Source of the DNA: Syngnathus acus
Taxonomy: Eukaryota > Chordata > Actinopteri > Syngnathiformes > Syngnathidae
Direction: 5' to 3'
Assembly (NCBI RefSeq): GCF_901709675.1
Contig: NC_051097.1
Location: forward strand, 8,038,039-8,102,038
Length of the DNA stretch: 64,000 nt
Shown: in pieces, positions 12,001-28,199 of the stretch
Layout: each line of letters starts with the position of its first letter
How positions within the stretch are numbered: position 1 is the stretch's first letter
Made by a program: the position numbers and the translations under genes
The notes under the pieces: generated by a model
The model's input: the letters and a program-made list of their open reading frames with translations, nothing else
The model's database searches: none
Told to the model about the DNA's origin: nothing

Positions 12001-14147
12001 TTGGGTAAAATCAAGTAGTGTTAAATAACAGAAAATGATATTGTTTGAACGGGGAGCCAGAGGTTAAACACCTGACAAAGTTTGTCTGGGTGTTTTCAGA
12101 CGCAGCATGAAGGCTCTTGCGAAATGGAGCGCGTGCAGTGCGAGGCCTGCAAGGACTTCCTGTTGCGCTCGGAAATGGAGAAACACTGCGAGAGGGAGTG
12201 CGAGGCCCGAATTCTCCACTGCAAATACTGCAAAGTGTCTTGCAGCTTTAAAGACATCAAGGTTAGTTTCCGTCGGTTCGCATGCTGCGGGCGGCGAATG
12301 AACATTGTGACTTTCTTTTTTTCCCAGGCTCACGATGAAGTTTGCCTCAAGTTCCCCATGCAGTGCAAAGACTGTGGCAGAAAGAAGATCCCGAGAGAAA
12401 GGGTAACCAGCGTGTTGAAAATGAAAGAAAAGTTTGAAGGATGCTATCGGACTGATCTAATCCGCCACAAATCTTTGTTTCACCTCCAGTACAGCCTTCA
12501 CCTTGGATTCTGCAATAAGCCCAAGCATTCCTGTCCCTTTATTGAACTGGGCTGCAAATATGAAGTGAGTCCCTCACTCGCTAGTTTCAGCCATTGACTT
12601 TAGTATGAATGGACTTCAGAGGTCTTAATTTCTTTTCCCAACTTTTCTACGCCAAATTTCCAGAATAACAGCGGCAAGCTGAGTGAGCATGAGAAAAACA
12701 GCACCGCCGAGCACCTGCGCTTGGTGCTTCGCCAGGTTCTGTCGGTGGCCCCGCCTCAAGCAGAGGCCCTGCTCCTCAGCGAGTGCCAGGAGGATTCAGG
12801 TCTGGGCCTGTACAGGGCTCCTGAGGAGGGAGCCTCGTCCCATGAGCCCACCACAGACCTAGATAAGAAGGTCAGGCCACCGACGTCACTCTGCAACACG
12901 CCTGATGTTCATAATTTTCCTGTTTTTATATAATGACTTCACACGGATCAATTGTGTTCCACTTGGGTCCAGATGAGAGCCCTGGAAAATATCGTGTGCG
13001 TTCTGAACCGTGAGGTAGAGCGGAGCTCTGTGACGCTGGAGGCCTTCTCGCACCAGCACCGTCTGGACCAGGACAAGCTGGAGAACCTGAACAACAAGGT
13101 TCAGCAGCTAGAGCGGGCCTTGGCAATGCGCGACTTGCAGCTGTCCGAGACGGAGCAACTGGTGCGAGAGCTTCAGTTCTGCACCTACGACGGCATTTTT
13201 GTCTGGAAGATCTCAGACTTTGCTCGCCGTAGGGTCGACGCCGTGGCGGGTCGGACGCCTACCATGTTCTCACCAGGTGAGAACTTAAAATCCTAACCTT
13301 ACTGTTTGCATGCCAGCAGAACTTGTTCTGAACATGTTTTCCCTCAGCTGTCAAAACTCAAAGTTGTTTCTCACTTTGGCTCAACGGTTGCCACGTTAGC
13401 GTCTTAAATGACCCCCGGTGGACACGGGGAATTTCCAGCAGCGTCCCTCCCCCCTCCGTGTCCTTCGGGGAGCATTCCAGAGGCATCCTTTAAGGCTGAC
13501 TATCACGTTTCATCTTGTCTGTCATCAGCGTTCTACTCCAGCAAGTATGGCTACAAAATGTGCCTGCGTTTGTACCTGAACGGCGACGGCACGGGGCGGG
13601 GGACGCACCTGTCGCTCTTCTTCGTGGTCATGCGGGGGGGCTGCGACGCGCTGCTCAAGTGGCCCTTTAGCCAGAAGGTAGGATCGTCGAAGGACTTCCA
13701 GTCTTCTCAATTCTTGACCTTTAAGTTTCAGACAAGTCTCCAGTTGGTATTTCACCAAAGCACACAGCCTTTAATTAGCTTAATGCTAACACATAATGCA
13801 AAACGGCTAATACAGGCTACTAAAACAGTAATTTAATAATAATATTCTATTTATAAGAAACATGAAACTTACTTCTTAGTCCCGAATGTCCCAGAAACCA
13901 AACGACTTGGGTCGATGTTGTCCTTCAGGTGACGCTGATGCTGCTGGACCAGAACAACCGCGAGCACATCATCGACGCCTTCCGTCCGGACATCTCGTCC
14001 ACGTCCTTCCAGCGGCCTGTGAGCGAGATGAACATCGCCAGCGGCTGTCCGCTCTTTTGCCCGCTGGGGAAGCTGGCCGGGAAGAGTCCGTACCTGCGCG
14101 ACGACACCATCTTCATCAAGGCCATCGTGGACCTGACGGGCTTGTAA
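9086..14147 (+). CDS. traf2: TRAF2, TNF receptor-associated factor 2
   Basis: Ten coding exons: 9086-9261, 10065-10143, 10211-10309, 12100-12261, 12328-12402, 12490-12564, 12664-12870, 12973-13276, 13529-13677, 13929-14147. All are in phase and give 514 aa (human 501). Domains in order: RING (about aa 30-70, CQQC...CGHRFCVHC...CEAC), TRAF-type zinc fingers (about 90-245), a coiled coil (about 295-345) and a TRAF-C/MATH domain ending in the invariant IFIKAIVDLTGL. It is an E3 ligase scaffold that couples TNFR-family receptors and TRADD to cIAP, RIPK1, NF-kB and JNK. The start at 9086 is the first in-frame ATG after a TGA at 9074, with A at -3; the ATG at 9101 is an alternative. The retained RING and full zinc-finger array exclude TRAF1. 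Whether it is the fish a or b copy cannot be told. Introns 1 and 3 (803 and 1,790 bp) hold nothing recognisable. Confidence 0.95.
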
Positions 14148-15330
14148 GGTGAAGACTGTGGAAGTTGCCACCAAAAAAGCACCATTCATACCTATATAGA
14201 ATATGAGCATATATATACACACAGCTAATGGAAAAAGCTGTTAGATGAGCCTATATAGGATTATCATAATACTGTAATAATACATACACATAATATTTGC
14301 TTGGCTTAAACAATGTAATTTCTGTTCAATGCTGTTTGGCTAAGTTGTATTGCATATTCCTATGACAGCTAACGAGAACCAATACATGAGCTGTAATTAA
14401 ATCATATACACATTGTTAAATATCACACCCATTTGTGTACATCAAACAATGATTATTATTATTATATATCTTTTTTCATAGATAAAATGCAGCAGTAATA
14501 TTAGAAAAAAAGTCAATTTTGAAGCTTTTTTTTTTACATAATTCAATATATACATATTATACATAATAACAGCATATGAGATCATATGTGCGTTAATATA
14601 AAAACCCAAATATGATCATTGTGTGGCTCATGTATTGGCTCTTACTACCGCCTTGTAAACTTTATTACTTGTATAAAGTAATAAAGTATATCTATTTATC
14701 TATGTATTATTATTATTCAATCAGGGACTCTCTTCGCTATATGTATCTGAGTCTACAAGTTAAAAACATTCATATCAGTAATAAATGAAAAGGTCAACTT
14801 GTGTCTGTGTCATTAAGCAACACATCATCACCAGATTAACTACGTGTGTGTTTCAAGCTCAGTAAACAGTAAACTCAGTGAAACAATTTGAAATAGCCTG
14901 AAGCCTAAAGATATTTTCACAAAATATACCCAAATCTAGTTAAAAAAAAATCCTCGTGCTCTCATGTGACATCATAAGCCATTATGAAAAGTGGAATGCC
15001 TTCATTTCCCTATACAAAAAATCACCCATCTTCTGTTGACATAGCAACACATTTGACATTTATCAGATTTGAATGTCAACAAGACCCGCAAGTATTACCA
15101 GAAGTGTGACCAACCAAAAGAGCTTCATGACATTAAAAGTTAAAAAACATGTCTATTATTTTAAAAACGTCAAATGTAATTGTGAACCATTTTCTAAATG
15201 AGTGAAAATGTATTTCAAAAAAGGTATACGTACACACAATTAGTTCATAATTTAAGATTACAGGCATATATATTCTTTTAGAAAATGACTTCGTGCAGTT
15301 GAATTGGAAAACTCTTTTATGTGTATTATG

Positions 15331-15344
15331 CTGCCCTCTAGTGG
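15331..15344 (-). promoter_or_regulatory. CTCF-like core motif between traf2 and fbxw5
   Basis: The minus strand reads CCACTAGAGGGCAG, matching the CTCF core at every position, in the convergent traf2/fbxw5 spacer. Confidence 0.4.
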
Positions 15345-15902
15345 TCATCAATGTGCACGCACGAAGAAAAGCAGCACTATGTCCATTCATTGATATACGT
15401 TTACTTCTTTGCATTCCTTTTAATTTAATTAATTCTCTTCATTTTCTCTCTATGTTTTTTAAAAGCCAATATTACAGAGTGCTATTTTTGCAATTGAAAA
15501 TCATCACAAACATTTTAGGGGGAGTGAGTTAATTCTACTTGCATCTCAAGGCAAATTTAAACACAATTTATTTTCTTTGTAAATATATTAAAATTAGCAC
15601 GTATTGTGTTATCAATCGAGAAGCACCTTTTTTCTTCCTTCTTAAATTCATACTATGTAGGAAAATATATTTGAAATAAAATCAGTACAGGAATCCAAAT
15701 TGCTGTTCAATACATACACTATTTATTTTGGGATATGTCAATATGAGTGGGGGGGAAAAAACGACCAACAACAAAAACAAGAAAATCCTCATAGTCCAAC
15801 AAGAATTATTACAAGTTAACAAAAAAATACCACACATTCACTCAAGGGTTTGAAAGTAAAGAGAAACAAATGTAACAATTGTGCTACTGTTATCCATCCA
15901 CT

Positions 15903-16029
15903 GGACACACCATTAGGTACACCTGCACCATCTTAACAACAGTGTTGAATGGCACTGTCACACTGTGTTACAAATATTTTGGCTACAAGAGAAGGGCAAA
16001 GTGGTACAGGCTTGCCTAATGGTGTGTCC
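15903..16029. mobile_element. Small inverted-repeat (MITE-like) element
   Basis: A perfect 15-bp inverted repeat, GGACACACCATTAGG at 15903-15917 and its complement at 16015-16029, bounds a 127-bp segment without coding capacity. The ATTAGGTACACCTG stretch at its left end resembles termini of abundant fish DNA transposons. No target-site duplication was found, so a decayed or truncated copy is likely and the class is not assigned. Confidence 0.45.
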
Positions 16030-16818
16030 TGTGTATCAAAAGTCACTGTGCACTTTTTATTTTTTACTTATTTTTTAATTCAATGTAGAATACATATTAG
16101 CCTGCTGTATTCTACATTGAAGAATGTCTGCTAATAAAAATATTACATCTTGGGTCTATTTTGTAACATTCTCCAAAGGAACATGCTAAATTACAAAAAA
16201 AAATGATCGATGATTAGTGCATGAGAGTGTGGGTTAGACAAACTCCAAAAGGATCCCTTTAAGGTTCCATGTCATTAGCAGGTAGGCCCAAAAATAAGTC
16301 CACCAAAACGTGGGAGGTGATGTTCCGACCAAAAAAAAAAAAAAAGTGTAAGAAAATATGACGAGAAAACAGCAACCCAAACATGACATGCGATTTTTTT
16401 TTAGTAATATTCGTGTTAATCCTTTTTCAGGGTATTTTTGTGGACATAAATTAGTATTTTGCGATCTCAAAATATTTTGGGCATGTTAGAGCTGTTATTT
16501 TGCTACAAGCGAGTCTTAACAACTAATTTAATACCTTTAAATTTGTATTTTTGTTCATTTTACATCCACATTGTGGATTGTTTGTCTGGACGTTACATTT
16601 CAAGGCAATTCTTTTGGATACACATTTTATCTGTATTGTTGCCACAATGTATTTTTTTTCCTTCCATGTCATGTCCGGGGCAATGTAGAGGGATGTGATG
16701 TAAAAAAAAAAAAAAAAAAACCTAAAAAAAAACATCCTCTTTTTTTCGTTTAAAAATGTCTCGGGATAGTTCACAGCACAGCTGTCAACAGTCTGTGCGG
16801 TGCTGAGGGAATTGGGCC

Positions 16819-19611
16819 TCAAGGCTTGCCGTTAAGGCCCCTGCCACGATTGAGCCAGGAGGCCAGAAGGCCGGCACGGTTGCGTGTCCGGGCAGGCCGG
16901 CAAGCGGCGTCCTGCGCCAGGCGTACGGCTCGGGGGGAGCGCCACACCTTGACGGTTGCGTCGTCACTGGCCGACAGCAACAGCTCCTGGTCGGCGGAGC
17001 TGAAGGCCACCGAGTTGACCACGTCATCGTGGGCCAGCCGTGCCAGGCAGATGTTGTAGTGGCGGTCCCAGATGTAGCCGTGCTTGTCCTCGGCGCCGCT
17101 GCCGAGAGTTGGGAGCTCAGTCAATGAAACTGGGCTTTTTACACCGAGGCGTTTTAGAAATTTGGAAGATTGTAATATCTTTTTTCCCCTCTTTTCTTAT
17201 TTTCCATTTAAGGCTCATGAGAGCATGCATGTAGGTCTGCGGCTTTTGATTTTTTTTTGTGATAAATCAATTATTCTACCAATTACCAAATCAATTATCG
17301 TCTAAAACTTTATTTAGCACTTTTGACCAAATGCGAATTTGAAAATAAGACATTATTTCGTCCACTTGGGGTCACTACTTTCACGTGTAATATAAGAGCT
17401 GTGACGTCAGAGTGTGTGGAGGTTTCAAAGGTGGCACCAGGCCTGATGTGCACGGCGAAACCTTTCAACATTTAAATGTTATTACTGCAGCCCAGTGTAT
17501 GTGTCCAAAGTAGTAAAAGTGGCTCACCTGGCAACAAAGTCTCTGCTGACATCCAGAAAGATGAAGAAGCACTCGTCGTTGGGCGTGAAGGCTCGGTGGG
17601 CGCGAAGACTGCGCCGCTCCTCCCTCAGACTCTTCAGGTCGATCACGTGAAGGTCGATCTCCTCGGCGATGGGAGGCGGGGACATGGGGTCGGATATGAT
17701 GCAGCCGGCGGGCCACGCCCGGCTGTTCACGTACAGGTACCTGATTGGGCCACATGGCGTCATGTTTATTCCAAATATTCACTTTTGGGAATGCGAAAAA
17801 TAATAATATTGGACTGTGTCGGAATTGGAATCTGAATTACCGGTTGTCCGGCGAGAGACCCATCCCGATGATGTGCCCGTGGATATCAATGACGTGGTCC
17901 AGCGAGTCGAAGAACTCATCAGAGCTGCGTTCTTCTCCCAGCACGGGTCCGCAGGTGGTCATCTGGTCCGGCTTGATCCTCTTAATGCCTGGACGCAACG
18001 CAAGCGCTAAGATGGCCGCCTGACAGCGAGGCGGCGGTGCAACGGACGCACTCACCTATCTGGTGGGGCGAGTACGTAAGGCTGCCGGTGGTAAACAATA
18101 AGTAAGTCTTGTCCTCTGCGTCGCCGGACTCCGAGGTCTCCAGTAGGTTGGAGTCCGGGGCTTTGGTGTGGACCCGGCCCATCATCTGAGCCACCTGTCT
18201 CTCGAGGGCCACCTGGCTGGGGTCCAGGTTCTTACAAGTCTAGCGTGGAGAACGTCAAACATGAAAATCAAGTATTTGTACTCGTTCCACATGTGGCTCA
18301 CCTGTTTCAAGTGCTCCAGGTTTGAAATGGGGGCTTGTGCGGCAGCCGTGCCTTGACCTCTGGCGTCTCTCGGACTCGCCGCGTCCTCCTCGTCCTCCTC
18401 CTCGTCGCTGCTGGATGTTCCCAAGTCAAATAGCAGCGGCTGCTGCTGTTGTTGACATTTCTGCTTGCGGGCCTGACACTGAGCGTCGTAGTCCAGCAGC
18501 AGGTCGGGGTTGTCGTGACGCCGGCAGTGGGCCACCATGACGGTGCGGATGGTGCTGGCGTTGATGTTTTGGATCTTGAAAAGGCGCTTCACCACGTTTA
18601 CATTCTCAGACTCGATATCCTGTCCGAGATGAGGGACAACGGACAGTAGAGTCACGAAATGGTGGTAATACAATTTTTATATCAATACCACACCTGGAAG
18701 GCTTTATTGAGCCACAGCACAGAGCAGGACGTCATGTTGCCGATCCAGTGAAGGTTTCCTGAGATCAGGTGGGTCTCATTGAGCCAGCAGCCGAACACGT
18801 CGTACGGCTTGTTTCTCACCCGTGATAGCAAAGTGTAGTTTTCTGCGTTGACCAAAGCGCGTTAGCTCTTGGACTGGGCTGGACGATATTACAAAACCCC
18901 TCCAGCCCAACCGTCGTTCCCGATTGCGCACGTACCGAGACTGAGGACGGCGATCTCCCCGGAGGAGGAGTGGTGCGGGCCCAGGTAGACGCCGGAAACC
19001 AGCAGCAGGGTGTCGTTGGCGTTAAACTGCGAGAACTGCGTGTAGCCCCAGTTGAACTGCCGCATGCTGGAGCTGTGCACCAGCGCAATGTTGCCATCGT
19101 GTCGCTCCGTGTCCCAGAGCTTGGAGGAAACAAAAGCTGGTTTCACAGAAGATTTAAAAAAAAAAAGACATGCTAATGTCTGTACGCGGATTACCTTAAC
19201 AGTGCAGTCTTTGGAGCACGAGGAGAAGCGATGGCCCCGGTGTGAAAAGGCCAAATGGAGAACCTGGTCAGTGTGCTCCCTCAGCGTTTGAACCTCGACG
19301 CACGGGATGCAGTCAAAGAGACGCTTGAATTCCCTGTACCACGACACGGCCGCTGCGCAAACACAGTTGAGTCACCGCATGCAGGAGGAAGAAAAGGAAT
19401 CACGGGATAGTGCGAGAGCCTCACCTGGGTGTCGGGGTACGGTGCGGGGGATGCGATAGTAGGAGTAAAAGAGCTCCCTCCATAAAAACTCATCTCTGGA
19501 TACAGCCAGCCATTGGCGGCAGGTGAGGCCCGCTCTCAGCACGGCATCGTGGGGCAGACGCAGGAAGATCTCCAACACCAGAACGTCTGGCAGAAATGGG
19601 CCACACTCCAT
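16819..19611 (-). CDS. fbxw5: FBXW5, F-box and WD-repeat protein 5
   Basis: Nine coding exons: 19425-19611, 19195-19352, 18936-19119, 18694-18842, 18302-18619, 18056-18239, 17841-17988, 17528-17740, 16819-17098. All are in phase and give 606 aa (human 566). An N-terminal F-box (about aa 6-45, LPDVLVLEIFLRL...CRQW) is followed by WD repeats split into two blocks (CVEVQTLREHTDQVLH; DRHYNICLARL...ASDDATVKVWRSP). FBXW5 is the substrate receptor of SCF and CUL4-DDB1 ligases that target SAS6, EPS8 and TSC2. The central linker (exon 5 of the coding set, aa 227-332) is longer than in human and carries a Q5 run and a DEEEDEED acidic patch. The ATG at 19611 has A at -3. A 5' non-coding exon ends at 20159. 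The gene lies tail-to-tail with traf2, its neighbour in human too. Confidence 0.95.
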
Positions 19612-20158
19612 CCTAACATCCTGGATAGACAGCAGCACACTAACTTTAGTCCAGTTGTGTAAATTCTTAAAATCTCTATTTTTCTACATAAAGACTTGAA
19701 AATTTTAACCAAGTAGTGCAAAGTAAATGACTGCTATGAATGTAAATGAAAAAGAAAGTATGCTCTTCCTCGCTAAACCAGAACATCCATTGAGGATGGA
19801 TGACCTAACATGGTAAAGAATCATAAGTGAGGCTGGAAAACTCGTGACAGTCACTGTCTTTCTTTCAATACGGACTTTTCGGACTCAAAACGGTTGTGCA
19901 ATAACACCAGAGCCAAATGTTGATTACAAATCTGCCTCCGGGAACGTGTAAAATCCAAAATATTCGCTGTTATTCGGATAACACCGACGTCACATTACAC
20001 TAGCGAACTTGTCGCTAACTCTGCTAGCCGTCAAGCTAGTTATCGCCAACCTGACGCTTCAGTTTAATTCCGAGCTGAAGGAAATACACCGCCTTCATAA
20101 AACGTTCGGCAACTTGTGGTGCTAAATCAAGCGGTGACAATATCGTGGACAAACTCAC

Positions 20159-20226
20159 CTGCTGGATCAAAGTATGCTGCTAGTGGGCGAGCGTCTAGCG
20201 GCTAGCCGCCCGGAAAATGACAACAG
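20159..20226 (-). promoter_or_regulatory. fbxw5 5' non-coding exon and core promoter
   Basis: On the minus strand a consensus donor (CAG|gtgagt, exon edge 20159) pairs with the acceptor in front of the start-codon exon (edge 20620 counted as 19620), so the stretch just upstream should be the untranslated first exon. An ETS-type TTTCCGG motif lies near 20210-20217. The transcription start is inferred to lie just short of the hAT element that begins at 20235. Confidence 0.55.
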
Positions 20227-20234
20227 ATAACAGA

Positions 20235-20811
20235 TAGTGTTGGCTCGTGAGTGAACGATTCGTTCAAAGGGACGACTCATTTCAGTGAACGAGAGTGAAC
20301 GAATCACTTCCTACAGTGATTCGTTCTTTTTTCAGTTCATATGACTTCAACCAGTAGGTGTCGGTAATGCCCATTGAAGCTGGTGCCACCTCGCCGTAAA
20401 ACAATGACGTTTTACGTTTGACCATCAGCAGCGCCAGCGAGCGTTAGATGGAGGGACTTTACGAGTCAGTGACGTAATTTCCCGTTCACGAACGAGTCAG
20501 TGACGCAACTTCCCGTTCACGACCGGGTGAGAGACTGTTGCCAACGGATCAGTGTGTAAGTGTTGTATTATAGAAAGAAATATGTATGAAATTATTATGT
20601 ATAATAATTGTGTGTGTGTGGGGGGGGGGGGGGGTAGTTGTATTGTTTGATGTGTATGGGTTGTTTCCACTGGATATAAAAATAAAAAAAAAGCCGTATC
20701 ATTGTGTGCGTGTATGGGGGTATTCATTGAACGATTCGTTTGAACGAAACTTTTGAGTAAACCGATTCTAAAGATTCAGTTCACCTAAAAGAACTGGAAT
20801 GCACATCACTA
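20235..20811. mobile_element. Non-autonomous hAT-superfamily transposon
   Basis: A 577-bp element with ends TAGTGTTGG... and ...CACATCACTA (TAGTG[T/A]TG terminal repeats) is flanked by a perfect 8-bp duplication ATAACAGA (20227-20234 and 20812-20819). The 8-bp duplication and TAGxG ends are the hAT signature. Subterminal palindromes GAACGATTCGTTC occur at both ends, and a 31-bp direct repeat lies inside. There is no transposase frame, so it depended on an autonomous partner. The intact duplication points to a fairly young insertion. Confidence 0.85.
20462..20523. repeat. Two-copy 31-bp tandem repeat inside the hAT element
   Basis: Two head-to-tail units beginning CGAGTCAGTGACG (20462-20492 and 20493-20523) differ at two positions. 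They include GTTCACGA motifs repeated elsewhere in the element and may be transposase-binding subterminal repeats. Confidence 0.8.
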
Positions 20812-20898
20812 ATAACAGAGGAGCCTCAAGGCTGTTCTAGTCGAACGCAGAAAACATCGTCATACGATAGCTCGATTAGTAGATCGATCGATCATCAC

Positions 20899-20899
<1 letters not shown>

Positions 20900-20987
<88 letters not shown>

Positions 20988-21044
20988 GGATGGATGGATG
21001 GATGGATGGATGGATGGATGGATGGATGGATGGATGGATGGATG

Positions 21045-21084
<40 letters not shown>
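20900..21084. repeat. Compound tetranucleotide microsatellite (GATA)n(GGAT)n(GATA)n
   Basis: About 185 bp of tetranucleotide repeat: GATA units, then GGAT units (about 20986-21045), then GATA again. It lies just beyond the hAT insertion upstream of fbxw5. Confidence 0.95.
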
Positions 21085-21085
<1 letters not shown>

Positions 21086-22604
21086 GAAAATAATTGTTGA
21101 TAATCGATGAATCGTTTAAAGACCTACTTTAATTTGAAACTGTCCAAAACCTTAAAATCTATCTTTTTGTGTGTCCCAGTGATCGAGCAGTTAATTTATC
21201 TTGATAAAGTAGATGGAAAGAGAAATGCATAGTAGTAACCGCTGTCTTGGCAAACTTGTGATTACACGCAATGGAAAAGTCGAGGACCCTTGTGATGGTG
21301 ATAGTATGCGGGTAGTTCTCAAGTTACCGAGATCACCACACACAAAGTGAGTCCATAAGAAGTGCTGTGTCATTAGAGGGAGTGCATCTGCATGGCGACA
21401 GCTTGCATTTCAGACAACTTGGGAACAGGCAAGAAAAATATAGAAGCAGCATGCTCTGACTAATTTTCTCAGGTAAGTGCTCTATTTTTGTATGCTCTTG
21501 GTTCAAGTGTCATATTTAAAGTACAATGATGGCTTTTCCTGCAGCATTCAGCCACATGGCTGACTGGATCACTTCTTGTTGCTGCAGAAAGCAGAAGAGG
21601 ACAGCAGCAGAATGACTCAAGTTTAACTTCTGTAAAGGTGAATTTGAAAAAAAGAAATTATAATCATAAAAGTACAGCGGACTTTTTTTTTTTTAAATCT
21701 ATCAATCTTTTGTAATGCAGGAAAACAGCAAGTGTGGACCGTCTCACAAGACAAAACATGCAGTCCACACATTATCTGAAAATGTTCTTCTTGGGTGATG
21801 CCAGGTTTGTTGTAATGAAGACTTTCCCGGAAACTTCCAGTGGGGAAGTCGGTTCTGTCTGACAACTAACAAGCATGGCAGCTCCCATTCTCTTGTCAAG
21901 ATCATCTTCAGTGATTCTAATCAACAGTTGTGGTCACTTTATTGGGCGTGTGTGTGACATACATTAAAAGATTAAAAGAAAATTAGAAGAAAAGAAAAAA
22001 TGCCAATTATTCCTGTATGAGTTCTTGGAAATAAAATGGCTGAGTACACAAATAAATTCAGACTCATATGATTTACTTAGCATACAAGAAGCACAAATGG
22101 CATATACAGAAGCATACAATACATTTACTTATTTTAATATTACACCATTATTCGGTCTGTACAAGTTTAAAGTGACAATTTCATTGGTGAGTGTGAGACC
22201 TACAACGACACTCTTGTATTTATTTCAAGTGTTCTTCCAAAATGTTCTTTCACTCATAAATGTGGAATCCATAGAAACTACTCCGTTGGGCTCACGTGAC
22301 GGTTGCATGGAAAGATGCTGTAATCACATGACGTGTGGGCTCACGCATATCGGCCTGCCATAGTGATCATGTGACAGGCGGGTGGTTGTAAATTTTCCCC
22401 AAGTCTTTGGACAAGTGCCGGGAGGAGAGCTAAAAGTACGTTTATATTTCAAACCTGTAATTCAACTCAGCACTTTTGAGTCCTTTTTGTTAAAAGTGCT
22501 ATACAAATAAATGTTTTTTTCTCAACATAAACTGAACACGTGTCCTGTCCACTCGAGCGCTTTGCAAAAGTGCATCTTTGCTGTTATTGTCGTTGCCTTA
22601 CTTG
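21085..22604. other. fbxw5/prdm12 spacer and prdm12 3'UTR
   Basis: Spacer between the fbxw5 upstream region and the prdm12 stop codon. No exon was recognised. The last ~400 bp are probably the prdm12 3'UTR (minus strand). The stretch 21085-21150 contains ATCGATGAATCG-type sequence typical of decayed fish repeats. Confidence 0.4.
22219..22224 (-). terminator. Candidate polyadenylation signal of prdm12
   Basis: AATAAA on the minus strand, 380 nt past the prdm12 stop, followed by GU-rich sequence (gtgtcgttgtaggtc). It is plausible but not proven. Confidence 0.4.
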
Positions 22605-26417
<3,813 letters not shown>

Positions 26418-26542
26418 TTTATCACGTTTTGAACCCGAGAAGTGAACTTAAAAAAAAAATGCAAGAAGGAGGAGGACCAAGTGGTGGTCTCCTCCCGAGA
26501 GCGTGTGAGTGAGATCTGGCGCTGCTCGGCTCTTGAGGGGCC

Positions 26543-26549
26543 CTTTATA
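26543..26549 (-). promoter_or_regulatory. TATA box of prdm12
   Basis: The minus strand reads TATAAAG within actagtataaagggcccc, about 126 bp upstream of the start codon. This predicts a transcription start near 26515 and a ~100-nt leader. TAATTA and ATTAATGA homeodomain-type motifs lie just upstream (about 26577-26592). Confidence 0.65.
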
Positions 26550-27313
26550 CTAGTGGGGGGGCTGCCCCTAGGACCCTAATTACTTATTAATGACACACCC
26601 CTTGCGGCGTGGCGCTGCCCACGCTACAAGAAAAGGAAAAAAAAACTTTGTGCACGCTACTGTTTTCCATAGAAAAACGTAATTTAATAATAACAATAAT
26701 AAAGCTGAGTGGACCCCCTGAAGAACAAAAAAAAAATCAAATTACAGATATCGGGGGCACTTAAAAAGGCAAGTGTCTTAAAAACAGTAATTCAAACACT
26801 TGAAAATAACGCACTTGGGAAAAAAACCATTTCATCTCATGAATGAATGCACACTTTCTGTAGAAAATAAAAAACACCAAAATAACATGAATAAAGCGGA
26901 TGGCTTTGAAAAATCACTTGAAAAAGCAATTTCTCTTCCCTATTGATGATCATATATATTTTACGACAAAAAACAAATAAAAAATACTTTAAGATGAGTG
27001 GATGGATTTTTCGAGTGGATTTACATTTCCCCAAGGAAAAATATTAAAAACAAAAAAACTAGACTATTTGTTTAAAAAATATATACATTATGATGCAGGT
27101 CAAGAAAATAATTAGAAAAGTGTGTTGATTTGTTTTTTTTGTTTGTTTTTTTGCTTATGACTGATTATTATTTTCACAAAGAAAAAATACGGAAAGAAAA
27201 CTGCGCAAAGGAAGAAAAACAGAGTATTGGGTATCTTTTGGAATAAAATGATTTTTAAAAGTTCAATTCAAAGAACTGGTCAGTTTTGCTCACTGTAAAA
27301 AAATAGCAGCATG

Positions 27314-27333
27314 CCCCCCCCCCCCCCCCCCCC
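27314..27333. repeat. C20 homopolymer
   Basis: Uninterrupted run of 20 cytosines. Two other G/C runs in the window (34442-34461, 49635-49654) have the same length. Confidence 0.95.
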
Positions 27334-28199
27334 AGAAAACACCCCAAAACAGACTATAGAAAAGTGCTGCACGTGAATGTTTTTGTTAATTTCTAAAGCA
27401 GTGGCCGTTATTGTTCCCTTGAGTGCATTTGCTATTCATGTGCCTGTAATGTTATTTAGTGCGGGGAGTAAGCGCGGGAATAACAAGAATGAAAACACGC
27501 TCATGTTTTTTTTTTTTTTAAACATATCTTGGACTGGGGACGAGGAGAAAGGTTGGGGGGGGGGGGTGCGTAAAAAGGTAGTGGGGGGTTGTTTTACAGC
27601 ATTGTTCCCATGCAAAGCTGCTTTGACGGGCTGCACTTGTTGAGGTAAAACGGTTTAATATTCATGGCTGTTGCTGTGCGTGCCCCCCCCCCCCCCTCAC
27701 TCACCCCCTCCTCTCGGTATTGTGACAACGTTTCGATGAGTATATATACGAGCCCCCTATTTTTCAAGCTTCACGGAGTGCGGCTAAATGGGCAGTTTTC
27801 CTTCTTTTTATTTAGGACATCTTTATTCCATTCGCTGCTTCGAGGCCTCAGCCCCCACTCTTTTTTTTTTTTCTCCCCCCAAAGTGATGTCAGGGCCTCT
27901 GAAAAGTGTCGCAAATCAATCTTTCATGGGGGCTTTTGAGGGCAATTTGACATCCATGCACGCCTCTTTTCACTGCAGTAGCTACAAGGAGGATTGGGAG
28001 AAAAATGGGATTTTTTTTTAAGGAGGAGGGGGGGAAGGGGTTTAAATATGGAGGTATAGATGGCAAGTAGATCCAAAAAGAGGCAAGGTGAGTGACAGGG
28101 CACGTAAAAAGATTACTGGGCAAACAGCTGCTTTTTTATGAGCCTCTTTTTTTTTTTTCCCAGATGAAATTTGGGCAACCCCCGCCCTGAGTTTTCTAG

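Larger units (their letters stand above)
14148..16818. other. traf2/fbxw5 convergent spacer (3'UTRs)
   Basis: AT-rich tail-to-tail spacer of 2.7 kb. A candidate traf2 polyA signal (AATAAA, 14680-14685) and several minus-strand AATAAA candidates for fbxw5 (complements at 15567-15572, 15722-15727 and 16056-16061) are present, but none can be singled out. It also holds a CTCF-like motif (15331-15344) and a small inverted-repeat element (15903-16029). No coding exon was seen. Confidence 0.45.

Noticed and set aside
20900-21084. Possible CRISPR-like or satellite array
   Set aside because: Units are 4-bp GATA/GGAT without spacers, a plain microsatellite in a vertebrate genome.
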